From NCBI RefSeq assembly GCF_000237925.1, contig NW_017385989.1, forward strand, positions 620,001-684,000: a DNA stretch of 64,000 nucleotides, written 5' to 3'. Below are positions 19,261-31,959 of the stretch, piece after piece. The notes beneath the pieces are model-generated. The model did not search any database. It had not been told where the DNA came from and saw only the letters and a program-made list of their open reading frames with translations. Every line of letters begins with the position of its first letter. Position 1 is the stretch's first letter. The DNA is from Schistosoma mansoni (taxonomy: Eukaryota > Platyhelminthes > Trematoda > Strigeidida > Schistosomatidae). Both the position numbers and the translations under genes were made by a program.

Positions 19261-22058
19261 ATAGGCTTCGGATCTGTTATACCAACGCCCGGAGCTTACT
19301 AAATAAGCTACCGGAACTAGGTGTACAGATTGACTCAACTAGGCCAGACATAATCGCAGTCACAGAAACATGGCTGACGCCGTCTATAGATAGTAGGGAA
19401 CTTGATTTCGAGGGTTTTACATTAGTAAGGGCCGACAGAACACAAACGCGTAAAGGAGGGGGAGTAGCTCTATTCATTAGGAATGCTATCCCATTCACCA
19501 TTATCGACAGTGTATCCCATGAGAGTGGGACGTATGAATTAGTTAGCTGCCGCCTGAAATGCAGGGGACAAGAGTTGCTACTTAGTTTGATCTATCGCAG
19601 TCCAAGCTGTGAGGCAAACGAGGTCCTGCTAAGCAGTCTCAACACTTTATCACGAAGTGATCGATGTCTAATCCTAGGGGACTTCAATGCACCCATGGTG
19701 GACTGGGGAAATCTGCGGACTGAATCGTCAGCAAATTCCTTCGAACAGGAACTAGTTGATGCGGCAATCACATGTGCCCTAGTGCAACACGTGAGGGAAG
19801 CAACGAGGTACGACCCGGGTTCTGCATCATCCTTACTAGATCTTATATTGACTCATTATGAGGATGATGTTGCAAACCTGGATTACATGCCGCCCCTAGG
19901 CAAAAGTGATCATGCAGTTTTAAGCTTTGACTTCCATATAACTGTCAATCACGAGTACGCTTCAGCTCAATCCAGACCTAACGTCTGGAAAGCAAACATA
20001 CCAGACATCATGAAATCAGCATCATCAGTAGATTGGAAAATAGACCCGGAGTCATCAATCGAAACGGCTTGGGACATATTCCGGAATTTATACTTAGAAG
20101 TTACCGCCCCCCACATCCCTTGGACTACACCTAAGAGAACGAGAAACTCCCCACCGTGGTTCAGTAGGGAGGTTCGCATCCTTCTCCGTAAAAGAAGGAA
20201 AATGTGGGACAGATTTAGGTTACTGGGGACTGACGAGGCAAAATCTCAGTATCAAAAGGCTCGAAATACCTGTGCCTCAACCCTCCGTAAGGCCAGAAAG
20301 CTGTACGAAGAGAAAATCGTTAGGGAATCCATAGAATGCCCTAAACGCTTGTATTCGTATATAAACCAAAGGACAAAAAGAAGAAGAAATGTTCCTTCAC
20401 TATGGGGAGACAGTACTGCCACATCACTAGTGGAGGACGACTTTGGCAAAGCTCAAGTATTCTCTAAATACTTTAGCGATGTATACACCATAGAAACACC
20501 CTTCTCACCAGTCCATGAAAATCCCCCCACACAAACACTGGACAGCGTAACCATTAAAGAACTCGATGTCTTTGGTCTGCTAGTTAAGCTTGACATAGGT
20601 AAATCCACTGGACCCGATGAACTGCATCCTAGGTTACTAAAGGAATTAGCTAACTTTGTTGCGAACCCTTTAAGTGTGTGTTTTAATCTATCCGTAACCC
20701 AGGGTCGTCTACCAAAAGACTGGAAGAACGCCATAGTAAGTCCAGTCTTCAAAACAGGTACAAAACATAAGCCTGAGAATTACCGACCAATTAGCCTAAC
20801 TAGTGTGGTTGTCAAAATCTTAGAAAAGATTATTCGGAAGGAGCTGTTAAAGTGTCTCGATGAAAACCGGCTCCTCTCCGAAAAGCAGCATGGTTTTAGA
20901 ACAGGTTACTCTTGTCTCACAAACTTATTAGTCGCTCGTGAAAGCTGGTGCGCTCTTAAGGACCAAAAATTACCTATAGACGTAGCTTACATCGATTTCA
21001 GCAAAGCTTTCGACAAAGTTCCGCATAACCGGCTATTATATAAGCTAAGGAATGTCGGGATTGGAGGCAATCTATTGATGTGGATAAAAGACTTCCTGGT
21101 TGGGCGTCAACAAAGAGTAAGGGTGAACTCCAAGTTGTCTAGCTGGGAAACTGTGCTTAGTGGAGTCCCCCAGGGTACAGTTTTGGGGCCAGTGTTATTC
21201 CTCCTGTACGTAAATGATCTCCCTCGTCTACTATCGTCATCGGTCTTACTCTATGCTGATGATGTCAAGATATGGAGAGCGATACAAAGCAAGGGCGATA
21301 GCTTAGAACTTCAAAATGACCTGGAGAGATTATCTGAATGGTCCCAAACCTGGCAATTCCCGATAAACACTTCCAAGTGTATTGTGATGCATATTGGCCA
21401 CCAGGGTACAGATACATACACGATGAATAACACTGAGTTACCTATTGTTCAGGCACACAATGACTTAGGAGTCATCGTTAGTCAAGACTTAAAGACTACT
21501 GCACACTGCCGTGCAATAGCCGCCAAAGGTTTTAGGACTTTATGGTCCATACGCAGGGCTTTTAGGCATCTTGACGCTAAAACGTTTCTGACTTTGTATA
21601 CAGTGTTCGTACGCCCTAAACTTGAGTACTGCATACAAGCAGCTAGCCCCTGCCTAAAAAAAGACAGTGAACTCTTGGAAAGGGTTCAGAGAACAGCAAC
21701 TAGGCTGATTCCCGGAATAGCGAAGCTCCCGTATGGTACTAGACTGACCAAGCTAAACCTATTCCCGCTGTCATATAGAAGAATCAGAGGCGACTTGATT
21801 ACAGTTTTCAAATTGCTTAATGACAAATTTGCACCTGATATGCCCTCATTTTTCTTGTCTTCCAAAACAGAAAATCTACGAGGACACTCCAAAAAAGTTC
21901 ACAAGCCCCGAACGAATTACTTGTCAGCTGACTACCGACTTTCCCATCGAATAATCAACGAGTGGAATTCATTACCTCAGCACGTGGTTGAGGCTCCATC
22001 CGTCGACTCCTTCAAAAGAAAGTTGGATCAGCTGAGAGACCATCATCTCCAGGACTAA
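19121..22058 (+). CDS. CR1 LINE ORF2: endonuclease and reverse transcriptase
   Basis: An uninterrupted frame of about 979 codons, overlapping the end of ORF1. Endonuclease motifs are complete: NARSLLNK (about 19290), TETWL (about 19367), LGDFNAP (about 19677), and KSDHAVLSF (about 19905). The reverse transcriptase follows with GKSTGPDELHP, NYRPISLTS, EKQHGFRTGYS, YIDFSKAFDKVPH, GVPQGTVLGP and the catalytic YADD (about 21255). The usual CR1 C-terminus follows. Length and motifs fit an intact enzyme for target-primed insertion. The frame has no ATG, GTG or TTG before codon 19575 and no ATG before about 19695, so translation must enter from ORF1 or start at another codon. The start given is simply the limit of the open frame. 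Confidence 0.88.
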
Positions 22059-22109
22059 CACAGGCCATCAAGCCTCCTGTCCTTTCCAAACTGAAACTGA
22101 AACTGAATA

Positions 22110-24360
22110 ATAGAGGAAAATGAAACTGGTAAATCATAGTAAGATACTATCCTTAGTCCTTAAGAATATGTCAAGTTTCCTCTGAAAATGATCCTGAGAG
22201 GTCGCTTGGACTAGCTCAGCCGACAGTGAATTCCAGCATTTGACAACTCTTAGGGAGTAGAAGTTGTGTCTACAGTCCATTGTGCTATAATGGGTCTCTA
22301 ATTTCTGGGTGTCACTCCTAAGATTCGTGTTAAGAGTAAGCTCAAGTAAGTGTTTAAGGGAATGTCCAGAAGTGTTAAGGATAATGTAAGCCATTAGAAG
22401 GTCACCTCTAAGACGCCTATACTCTGACGGGTAAAGGTTAAGTAATTGGAGGTGCTCTTCATAAGGCTTGAATCTGAGTACCTGAACTGATTTCGTGGCT
22501 CACCGTTAGATACGTTGCAGAGTATCCTTTTCCTTTCGGGAGGAAATACCATTTTACTCTACTCTGAATGGGGACGAATGAATTTGTTGGAGGTTATGGG
22601 GAAAGTTCTTCCGTCAAACTGGTCAAAAATGCTCTTCAATGTCAACACTGCAGGGTTTTCTCGAAAGGCATTTTTGTCGCAGTAGGCGTAAGATTTCAAA
22701 TCGTAGGGTACCAACACTCTTAAACCTTTTTCAACTTGAGATACTTCTAGACGAGTTTCCTAAGTTGTAACCGTAGTCTGTAACATGTCGCCGATGGACT
22801 ACTTTACACTTTGAAGTGTTGAAGGTAAGTCCGTTGTCGTCTGCCCAACTTTGAAGTCGAGTCAGATCCTCCTAAAGTGGTAGTGTATTCTCTTGGTTGC
22901 GCATCTCTCTCCAAGGTTTAACATCAGCAAAAAGTAATGTCAGAAGATATCTGTTGTGGAAGATCGTTTATATAAATCAAGAGAAGAGGTCCTAGTATTG
23001 AGCCCTTGCGGACCCCACTAGGACATTCCATAGACTGAGAGAAAGTGAAGTTAGCCCTGACCATAAAATGCCGATTTTGTAGATATGAAGTGAGCCAGTC
23101 AATTAGAGGTAGTTTGATACCCAACCGTTTGAGCTTATTGATAAGACACATATGGCTGACTCCATCAAAAACTTTTGAGAAGTCAAGGTAAATGACGTCA
23201 ACCTTCCCCTTGCGATCAAGGACGCTTGTCCATCTATCCACCGTAGTCAGCAGGTTGATTATACAAGGGTGACCCTTCTTGAAACCATGCTTTTGGGGTG
23301 AAAAGAAGTTTAAGGATAATAAATAATCGTGTACACCATCGCATATTATGAACTCCATAATTTTTGAAGGTATAGAGAGAAAGGCCACCGGTCGGTAGCT
23401 TGAAGGTTCGTTGCGCCAACCTCTTTTGAAACCTGGTGTGGTATGAGCCAGCTGCCTAGTTTCCAATAGTGTGCCTTGGTTTATCGAGTGTGAAAACATC
23501 ACGCTAAGCGGTCGTGGCAGGATTGAAGCTACTTCCCTCAGCATAACAGAATCAACCATATCCAGACCAAGAGAAGTGTCTTTTTTAGGTGCCGCAGTTT
23601 CCGGTGCACCATTTGAGCGCTCAGGTTAACTTCCAAAAGTCCTGTGAATTTGGAGGTGAAGCTTTCATCAGTGTAGTTAATGTGGGTCGGTTGAAATGCT
23701 CGAGAGTACTGTTCAGCCAGAAGGTTAGCAATGTCGCCATCGTCATTGGTCGAGCCATTAGAGCCTAGCAGTTGGATAACTCTAGTTTTGGCTTGTTCAA
23801 GAGACGCTGCACTACAGAATAAGCTTTCCGGATTGGAGACAAATTTATCGATAAGCTTTGTCTGGTACTGAAGCCTGCATTTGTGCATATGTCTCTTATA
23901 TATTTATATTGCCTGTATGAGCTGTTGTCACCAGTTCGTTTGTATTCCGCCCAACAGTGTCTTTTGTGGCTTAGCAAACGAACAGTGTTGTTCTTGATGA
24001 TTGCAATTTTCTTGTATATTTTGGATACCATTTGAGGAACAGACTCTCGTAGCACATAAGATCTTGTGCAGTAAGAAATCCCACATAAAGTTGAGGGTGA
24101 ACTACGCAGTCCACCTGCTGTAGATTGTTCTATAAAGCTGACACACCCAACCGTTCGAAATTCCAGCGCCTATTGTTGGTAGGATGTCTTAGTTCAGTTT
24201 TCCTGGTAAAACTAAAGGCTATTACAGTATAATCGCTCTTCCCTAGGGGAGCCACGATTGAGAGGTTATCAGTTAGGAATTCGTCGTTTTTAAACACCCA
24301 GTCTAAGCGCAACGGTGTCTGACTGTTTCTTCAAAGAGTTGCCGACTTCACTAGAACAAC
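22110..24360 (-). pseudogene. SR1-like LINE, 5'-truncated and decayed
   Basis: Minus-strand pieces in order give the endonuclease end (APLGKSDYTVIAFSF, 24130-24312), a linker (RESVPQMVSKIYKKIAIIKNNTVRLL) and the reverse transcriptase (23559-22924). The last contains YRPVAFLSIPSKIMEFI, KHGFKKGHPCIINLLT, YLDFSKVFDGVSH and SGVRKGSILGPLLL. The C-terminus is LNTSGHSLKHLLELTL (22394-22134). Several stops and frame changes separate the parts. Its 3' end abuts the 3' end of the plus-strand CR1 LINE. Confidence 0.8.
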
Positions 24361-24559
24361 ATATAGAGGCGGAGAATTGAAAACAATGTTGTTCGTTTAT
24401 ATATGTTTTTCTAATTCACAATATGAGAATTTTCAATATTATAAACCTATTATTTATTAGTAGAAATCCGAATGTTCTTTGAAATTGGCTCCTATATTAT
24501 GACAAAGTATTCATAAACATAGAACTTAACGTATGCTTCACTGGCAGTGTCATTTTGAT

Positions 24560-25155
24560 GTAGCTGGAATTCCTTAAACTTTCACAGTGTCCAGACGCAG
24601 AAGAAGTACCATTTCTGATTCAAAGAATATTTAGTGAATCTGGCGCCGGCATGGTGGGCCAAAATCAACAGCGCCTAAACCAGGACATATCTGTTGGCCC
24701 AGAAATGGCCCATTCTGTTGTACTAAGAGAAGCTTCTTCAGTCTTGGTGACACCACTTAGTGCGATGTTCTCACATTCGCTAAGCTGAGGCACGGTCCTA
24801 AACAATTAGAAGCTGGCGCACACCACACCAAATCGCAAAAGTGGCCGACTCATCGAACCTTCGAACTACCGGCCAGTAGCACTTCGTTAAAACACTTAAA
24901 AATTATGGAGTCCTTCATATACGACGGTCCACGTGCTATTTACTATTCATAAGCTTCTTTTCACCCCTACAACACGGTCTCAAGAAGAGTTATTCTTGTA
25001 TAGCCAACCTACTGACTGCGGTGAACAGATGGACAACCATCCTTGATCACAAGGGGAAGGTTGCTGTTATAAACTTAGACTTCCTAAAAGCTCTCGATAG
25101 GGTCGGTCATATGTGTCTTATGAATAAGCTCAAACTGTCAGGTATAAAATCACCT
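24560..25155 (+). pseudogene. SR1-like LINE reverse-transcriptase fragment, 5' part
   Basis: The same family as the minus-strand LINE before it, on the opposite strand: LREASSVLVTPLSAMF, FTPTTRSQEELFLYSQPTDCGEQMDNH-like text and MNKLKLSGIKSPL are readable across frames. It is cut by a solo LTR and resumes at 25519. Confidence 0.65.
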
Positions 25156-25518
25156 CTAGGTCCAGTGGAATGTCACTGAGCCCTAGCTAAATGATCCAGA
25201 AGTCGAGTCACTGAATATCGAACAGATTATCGAGCTCTGCCAAAGTGAAGGGCAACCAACGTGCATCAGCTAATCGTAGGCCATGGACTGGCACATGCGG
25301 TGGTGGTCTCGCTATCTTCTCTGTGCTCATTCTTACTGATGTATCTCCATAATAACGTCCTTTGTGTTATACGCTCTTCAAAGCTGTCATAATACTTTGA
25401 TACGTAGAAGGGGTAATCCACGTTAAATTCTGACAGTGAGGTGTGACTTCGAAGTTAGCCGGTTCGTCACACCGTTCCCGTCTAACTCGGATAGATCATC
25501 AACATTTATGATCCACAC
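25156..25518 (+). repeat. Diverged solo LTR inside LINE
   Basis: Similar along its whole length to the 357-bp LTR at 6565 (shared blocks such as ccatggactggc and aataacgtcctttgtgtt) but clearly diverged. The host LINE reads GIKSPL before it and PTID-PTSYLNNKPYKV after it, so the insertion boundary is well supported by the split protein. Confidence 0.75.
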
Positions 25519-25850
25519 ACCAACAATCGATTAGCCTACTTCATATCTAAATAATAAACCTTATAAGGTCATAGTTAACAATACTTTTCCTTCAGGCTAT
25601 GGAATGTCCTGGTGGGGTCCTCCATGGTTCAGCACTAGGACCTATCCTTTTCTTAATTTGCATAAGCAGTCTTCCACAGCAGGCAACACTCGATCTGCTG
25701 CTTTTCACTGTTTGGTTTGAAACCCAGGGGAGGAATATGCAATCAAGAGTATACATTGACACTTCAGGGGAATCTGACTCTACTTAAACGTTGGGAAAGC
25801 AATAACGGACTTAAGTTTAACACTTGAAAGTGTAAAGTAGTCCATCTGAG
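25519..25850 (+). pseudogene. SR1-like LINE fragment, continuation
   Basis: Resumes after the solo LTR with TSYLNNKPYKVIVNNT, then MECPGGVLHGSALGPILFLICISSLPQQ. It ends near 25850 at a VVHL motif that also occurs at the start of the neighbouring minus-strand piece. Confidence 0.65.
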
Positions 25851-27070
25851 ACAAGATTAAGTGATTTCAGGCTCTCGTCATAAGACTTGAATTTAAGTCC
25901 TCGAGCAGATTTCGGGTTTCACCGTTGGATACCTTCCAGTGTGTCGAATAAAACTGTTGAAGATTAGGTGGATAGTTCTTCTGCCGAAGTGGCCAAAATG
26001 CACTTCAAATTTGCCAATATGAAGTTTGTTCGAAAGACACTTTTGTCCCTGTTTGTGAAATAATTTAGGTCATAGGGTACCAAAATTCTTAGATCTTTTT
26101 CAACTTGGGATTCCTCTAGTGGGGAGTTACGTAGGTTGTGTGCAAAAATTTGCAACATGTCTCAGATGGACTACTTAACACTTTGAAGTGTTAAACGTAA
26201 GTCCGCTGTTGAGTGAGAACCATAAACATCAAAATTGGTGAACTCTTGATAGTAGACTTGATGTGTTACTAAGCAAGATCATAGGTACATGGCTACTCCG
26301 CTCTCTATTCCTGATTTCCTGTCGTTGCGAACCAAAGACGTGCCGGGTATTGCTAGCTTCTGGTCCGTAAGATTAAAAGATGCCCATGTTTCAGATGAAT
26401 ATTATCGGTTGTACTTAAATCGTGCAACTCATCCATTTTTTCGGTAAACTCACGGCATTTATATGCGGGCAGTTTATGCCTTCATTTTGAAATGCGTGAG
26501 CTTCCTCGTCCTGTTTGTCTGAATGAGCCTTATGTGAACAGACAGGCAACCTACCTCCACAAGGTTTTCCGGGTGTGTGGTACCTATCCGTTTAAATCCT
26601 TCTCCTTGTTCCTGATAGTTCACAAGTGGAATAGTCAGTTCCAATTTGACTTCGCGCTTAATCCTAGCATTATATGGTCTGTCCGGATGCACGTGAATTT
26701 GAGTTGGTAACCGGTGTTTTTATTGTTACGAAATACTTCGAGAGTGGTAGCAAGCATTTGTGAAGATGGATAAGTTATCCTCACTGGACATGGTCTAGAA
26801 TCTTCGTCTTCTTAAGCTTCAAGAACTGCCTTATGAACTTTCACTCTGGAACGTCTTAGTTCGCATAATTAGGGTCCGTGATTTATGGGACACCTTCCAC
26901 AATAATTTTTCTTCCGCGAAAGAATGCCTCACGAAATTCTTTCGGGATGCTACAGATGAGATCGAGCTCATAGTACGGTATATAAAACCGCATTCTTACA
27001 TCCCCATTTGATTGCAGCAAGTGACTTGCTAGCAAAATATCCCCGAATTCAGCAGCGTTAGTCAACATTG
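25850..27070 (-). pseudogene. Rearranged SR1-like LINE, ORF1-like, endonuclease start and RT C-terminus
   Basis: Read on the minus strand from 27070 it gives an ORF1-like stretch (YIPYYELDLICSIPKEFREAFFRGRKIIVEG). Next is an endonuclease start (IPGTSLVRNDRKSGIESGVAMYL, about 26330). It then jumps directly to the reverse-transcriptase C-terminal region (LEESQVEKDLRILVPYDLNYF, 25964-26158). The missing reverse-transcriptase middle lies next door on the opposite strand, so the original element has been rearranged. Confidence 0.6.
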
Positions 27071-27639
27071 CACGAAAGTGTTGGATGATTTAGGTGTTTG
27101 GTATCCTTCCTCCGAGTAATGCGTATTACGGTTAGTGGCTTAATTTTGGGAAGTTTGAGCTTTCTGTGTAACTGTCCTAAAGCATTCTGTCATTTTTGTC
27201 CTATAGACTGAAAGGAAGATCAGATTTCTCTCTAAGCTTAATGCTGCTCTTCAAAGTCTCTGTTGGTTTTTAAGGCGGTTGAGCTGCTGAAAATGGCTAG
27301 AAAATTGCCCTCATATAAATAGACAGCAGTAGGTGAGCAGAATTCAGTTCTCGAGAAAACAGAGAGTGTTACCATGAGTCTAGCTTTGGATCATCGTTAC
27401 AAAGGAGAAGAGAACACACGCTGAGAGGAAACAATGTATAGGCAGCAATAAGGTAAGTGAATCTACGGTTTCAATCCAGGATTTGCATATCAACGCAAAA
27501 CAGATTATGGGGGGGGTAGCAACGCCTGAGCGGTGTAGGTGCTATGATCAAGAGACATTATAAGATAAGCGATCGGCTTACAGTCACACTGAGACAAAGA
27601 AAAGTAAGGAAATAGGGTGAGACCTCTGCGTTTGACGAC

Positions 27640-30470
27640 AAATTGAACTACAGGGAGGAGATTTCAGGAAATAAAACTCCACAGCGTGTTAAGACTAGCC
27701 TTGCTGATAGGTCAGTCATTTTTTCATGCGTTAAGAGGATCTTCCATAAATGAACGAAAGACTAGATTTGAAAGCGAATTCAGTCACATTAAGTCCTTTA
27801 TAAGCAAGCTACTACCCGAAAATGTTTCAAAAGTTAGCATCTTTAAGCTTTATGAAACGGAACAAAAAGTGGTCGTTGAAAGTAGTCGCAAAGGCCGCCT
27901 TTTAAATGTTACCTTCGCTTCGGCTGAAGAAAGAAACTCAGTACTGTGAAACTCACGCAAACTGATTGGATCCAGAATATACGTTCTTGAGGATCTCAGC
28001 CTGGTTGGACGATCACCAGATGTAGAAATTAATAAGCGCCACTGAAACGGTGAAAAAACCTCATACTTAAGGGTTTTCAAATTGTAAATGTTCGGAGCGA
28101 AACGGTCGCCAAACCACTCTGAGTGGTAAGGTGAGGTTGTTCACAGAATTAAAGATGTGCTACGCAAATGCTCTCAACCTACCCAAATAAATGGTGGGGC
28201 TCAAAATAGTAGTAAATACAAGAAACCCTTATGACGTTGCCATCTCAGAAACATGATTAGCATCAGAGGCGTATGATGGTGAAATTCAGTTGCTTGGTTC
28301 TTTACATAATAGAGCTGATAAACTAAATCTTAGGGGTGGGGTGGGGGTTATCCTGTACACAGAAAGTACCTTAACCATACGAGCTGTTGAGACAGTGGTA
28401 CACGAATCGGGGGATATGTGAAATGGTTCCCTGACGGCTGGAATGTAAATCGCAAGACATCAAATCAGTTGTATTATACTCCAGTCAGTTATACAATCAG
28501 GTATCCCAACCATTTGTACTATGGACAGTCTCAACGAAGAAGAAGCACGGTCATCCCTGAATAGACTGGAGTATTCGATGTTCAATAATACAAAGGAAGA
28601 AATGTTGGCACGGCAAATGTACTGAAACGCTACAGGTCAGTTTGAAATAAGTATATAGTTATATTCTGTGAAGCTCAGAGAAAATATGAAATGCAGTAAG
28701 TCAAATCTGTAATCAAGCAGCCTGAGGGGCTATTGTCGTACATAAGTTACAGAACAAGGACGCAGTACTGGATTCCAAGCACAATCAGCAAAGGGAATAG
28801 ATCTGAAATGATAGAGGATGATCAGGAAAAAGTAAAGGCCATGACAAACTATTTTGGGACAGTTTTCACCCAAGAGCCTCTTCTAGATGAGGAACCAGTC
28901 CAAAATACAAAGTCAACGAACCGTCTACTCACCGCAGAATTCGATCTAGACGATGTACTTAAGGCTCTTAACGTTTAGACACGGAAAAGTAAACAGGACC
29001 GGATGAACTTCACCCCAAAATGCTGAAACGAATTACATGATAAACTGCAGTCCCACTAACTGTGATATTAAATATGTCACCTGACCAAGGTTTGTCACTT
29101 GCGGACTGGAAGGGTGAAATTTTCACTGCAATGCATAAAATAGGATCAAGATAACTTCCATCAAACTACAGACATGTCATTCTCACCAGTGAAGTAGTTA
29201 AAATGCTGGAAAGAATAGTCGAACAGACCATAATGACATTAACGAAAGCCAAGAACTTGTTATAAAGCGAACAACGTGGTTTCAGAAAAGGCTTATCTTG
29301 CAAAAAACCTCCTTATAACAAGGAAGCGATTGATAAAGGTCTTAGATAGTGGAAAATCAGTGGATGTGGTTTATATGAACTTCAGCAAAGCATTAGACAA
29401 GGTGACAACAAACAGACTACTATGGAGGCTGGAAAATCTAAGTACTGCCGCGCGTCATCGAAAATGGCATACGGATTTCCTGGAAGGTCGTATACAGCAA
29501 GTAAGAATAAATTCCAGATGCCCCACCTCGAGACTAGTACTGAATGGAGTAACACAGGGTTCTGTCATGGGTTTTTTTATACGGTATGTAAATAAACTAC
29601 CAAATATAGTTCAGTCCATGATGTTAATATACGGTGGTGATGTAAAAACCCAGTGAGAACTAACAAGAGAAGCAGATGTATACGCGCATCAGATAGACTT
29701 AAATATTGTGATTAGCTGGTCTAAAGAGTGGCTGATGCATATCAACGCGGTAAAGATCGTCTATATGTATTTTGAGGATACAAATGTAAATGGGCACAAC
29801 ATAGGGGAAGTGCCTGTATCCGTGGTCCGGTCTCACAAGGCTCTTAAGGTGACAATAAGTCATGATAGTAAGACCACGGTCCACTGCCGGGAGGTTGCAT
29901 TTAATGGGTTTAAAACCATATGGGCTTTAAAATGAAAATTCACGGAATTAGATACTATCATGTTCACTACAGTATACACAACCTTGAAACTGCATTCAGA
30001 CTATAAGCCCCTGTTTAAAATGCGACTCGGATATCCTGAGAAAAAGTACAGAGACAGCTACCCATGCAAATCCAGAACTCTACGTTTTACCATATAAAGG
30101 GTGGTTTGAAAAGTTGGACCACTTTACTCTGTCCTACCTCAGATCAAGAGGTGATGTTGATTTGGTGTATAGGGTACTAAGAAATGATTTTGGACCTATC
30201 ATATCCTCTCTTTTCCTTCCCACTAGATCGGAACATCTCAGAGGACACAGCAGGCGAGTAGAAAAGCCAAGAACGAACAAAGTAACCGTGACATACATGT
30301 TTCCACATGGAGTTACCAATTCTTGGAACCTGTTACCCGAAACAGTGGTGTCTGCACCTTCAATTGACTCATTCAAGAGAACACTAGACACTCACACAAG
30401 CATACTAGAAAAGAAATGACACAGATCCTAAACCTTCTGTCCTTATTACACAAAACTGAATCTGTCATTA
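27640..30470 (+). pseudogene. Old CR1-clade LINE copy
   Basis: A decayed relative of the CR1 element at 17872 on the same strand. Around 27760 an ORF1 block (TRFESEFSHIKSFISKLLPENVSKVSIFKLYE) aligns with ARFEHDIVLTKQLLNQVMPKNIPGVTLLKVYR of that copy. Around 28950-29650 are reverse-transcriptase motifs (VYMNFSKALDKVTTNRLLWRL, LNGVTQGSVMG; the catalytic box reads YGGD). Around 30114-30419 is the C-terminus (HFTLSYLRSRGDVDLVYRVL). It ends at a short ACTGAA motif at the expected CR1 3' position. Many stops and shifts; inactive. Confidence 0.8.
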
Positions 30471-30479
30471 AGGAACCAT

Positions 30480-30860
30480 TGAATACTTTGATCAGTTTCT
30501 CAAGTTTTCAGTAACATCTGTGTTGGGTTCCTTTTTGGGCTTTTTGATAACGTTTGGGACTCTCGTGCTCTTTTCTGACTAGTTTGACAATCTTAGGGGT
30601 ATATTGCACGATCAACTCACCATCAGATTTTCCTACGAAACCTGGGCTGCTCAGAAGTTTTTGGGATCACAGTTCCATTTAAGGAGCTTGTGCTGTGTGA
30701 CACAAGTTTGCTGAGTCTGACACCGTCAAGGTTCTGGCGGTGCTGAGTTTTAGCATATCTTCACTAGTGTTGATACGTGTTCCGCCGATACTTTAGTTAC
30801 CCCATATCTGACTCCATGTGAATGGCATAACGAGTGTCATCGAAATATACATGCAGCAAA
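30480..30860 (-). pseudogene. CR1-like LINE ORF1 fragment (distal part)
   Basis: Minus-strand frames give a basic stretch (VQYTPKIVKLVRKEHESPKRYQKAQKG) like the region after the PHD finger in CR1 ORF1. It probably belongs with the PHD-finger piece at 31960-32370, now separated by two solo LTRs. Confidence 0.45.
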
Positions 30861-30879
30861 CCCTTGGTTTATAATAACA

Positions 30880-31255
30880 GAGTTGATTAACATTATGGGA
30901 TAATGGAATAAAATAGGCCAAACATGAGAAATAATTTTAAATATGTATTATCCACATACTCATTGATCAGCACAGACAATCAGAGAAACTAAATGAAGGA
31001 AGTGGAGCGAAACGAAGTGACGTTCAGAAGAGAAGGCGAGTGAGTCAACTTGTTTTGATCGAGCGTAACTAATTACTTATATTCAGGCCGAAAATAAACT
31101 GCAAACTTGTAATGAATAAGGTGAGTAATTAACATACTATCATTTAGAAACAACCAGGGTTAACAAGTGAACAATCAACAAGGTGGAAATGTGACTTGAG
31201 AAGAATGAATACGCTGGTTTGTGCAGAAGCTAGAATAACATATTCGGCCCTGACT
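30880..31255. repeat. Diverged LTR-like repeat (family of 45285)
   Basis: Shares a block (gaagctagaataa and its upstream neighbourhood, with caatcaacaaggt-like text) with the solo LTR at 45285-45717. The limits are approximate. Confidence 0.5.
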
Positions 31256-31393
31256 TAGTGCCATCCACTATAAAGATCCCCTGTGACAAATAGCACACTA
31301 ATTTTAAAAACGCGAGTAATAACGAAGACTAATTAGTCTTTAGTGATAAAGACAACAAACCTATCGACCTATTGTATTTCTTCCAGTTCGTAA

Positions 31394-31756
31394 CACAGTG
31401 GAGGTCTGTGGAAATGTTGAGTGGCGGTTGACTACGATCGCCACTACAGACCAATTACGTGCCAACTACCAGGTTAAATCCCTCAGTAGGATAAATATTA
31501 GAGGGATAGTTGTAGATTGTACTTGGTATACATTTGTTGGTGATCTCGTGGTATCGAAATAATACCGAGATCGTGCCAACGTTTACAGGCGAGACAACCA
31601 TGAGTACGTAAGTTCAAGGTCACAAACGACGGAAAGTGTGTTTCTGGTACGACTAAACAACAAGGTACAGTAAATCAATCCCTGCTACAGTTGGTTATAA
31701 TAATAAATGTTTCCTTTGCACCAACTGCGTTCTCTTTATAAAGGTAGATCACTACT
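31394..31756. repeat. Diverged solo LTR related to the Gypsy element LTR
   Basis: Collinear with the 357-bp LTR at 33557. The shared block gatctcgtggtatcgaaata with its flanks, and a cactact end near 31756, support it. Clearly older than the intact element 1.8 kb away. Confidence 0.75.
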
Positions 31757-31959
31757 GGTCCAATCTCGTTTTGAATATATTAACAGAAGGTGCTGATATT
31801 ACGTGTTCTGGTAGAGAATTTCAGCAACTCACAACTCGGTGCAAGGAACGGAATTCCAAACAAAAACGATTTGATCTCGAATTTTGAAATTTCTTGGAAT
31901 GTCCTCCCAAAATAAACCTGTGCTAATCATCCCATGATACTAATTTTTTCAAAGACCCT

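Larger units (their letters stand above)
17872..22108 (+). mobile_element. Near-complete CR1-clade LINE
   Basis: A non-LTR retrotransposon with a ~260-bp leader, an ORF1 with a PHD-like finger, an ORF2 with endonuclease and reverse transcriptase, and a 3' end of short CTGAAA-type repeats (22090-22108), the hallmark CR1 terminus. It lies tail-to-tail with the minus-strand LINE that begins at 22110. The 5' limit is approximate because no target-site duplication could be found. Confidence 0.85.

Noticed and set aside
24560-26220. Twin-priming inversion of a LINE
   Set aside because: The upstream LINE segment lies on the wrong side of the downstream segment for twin-priming.
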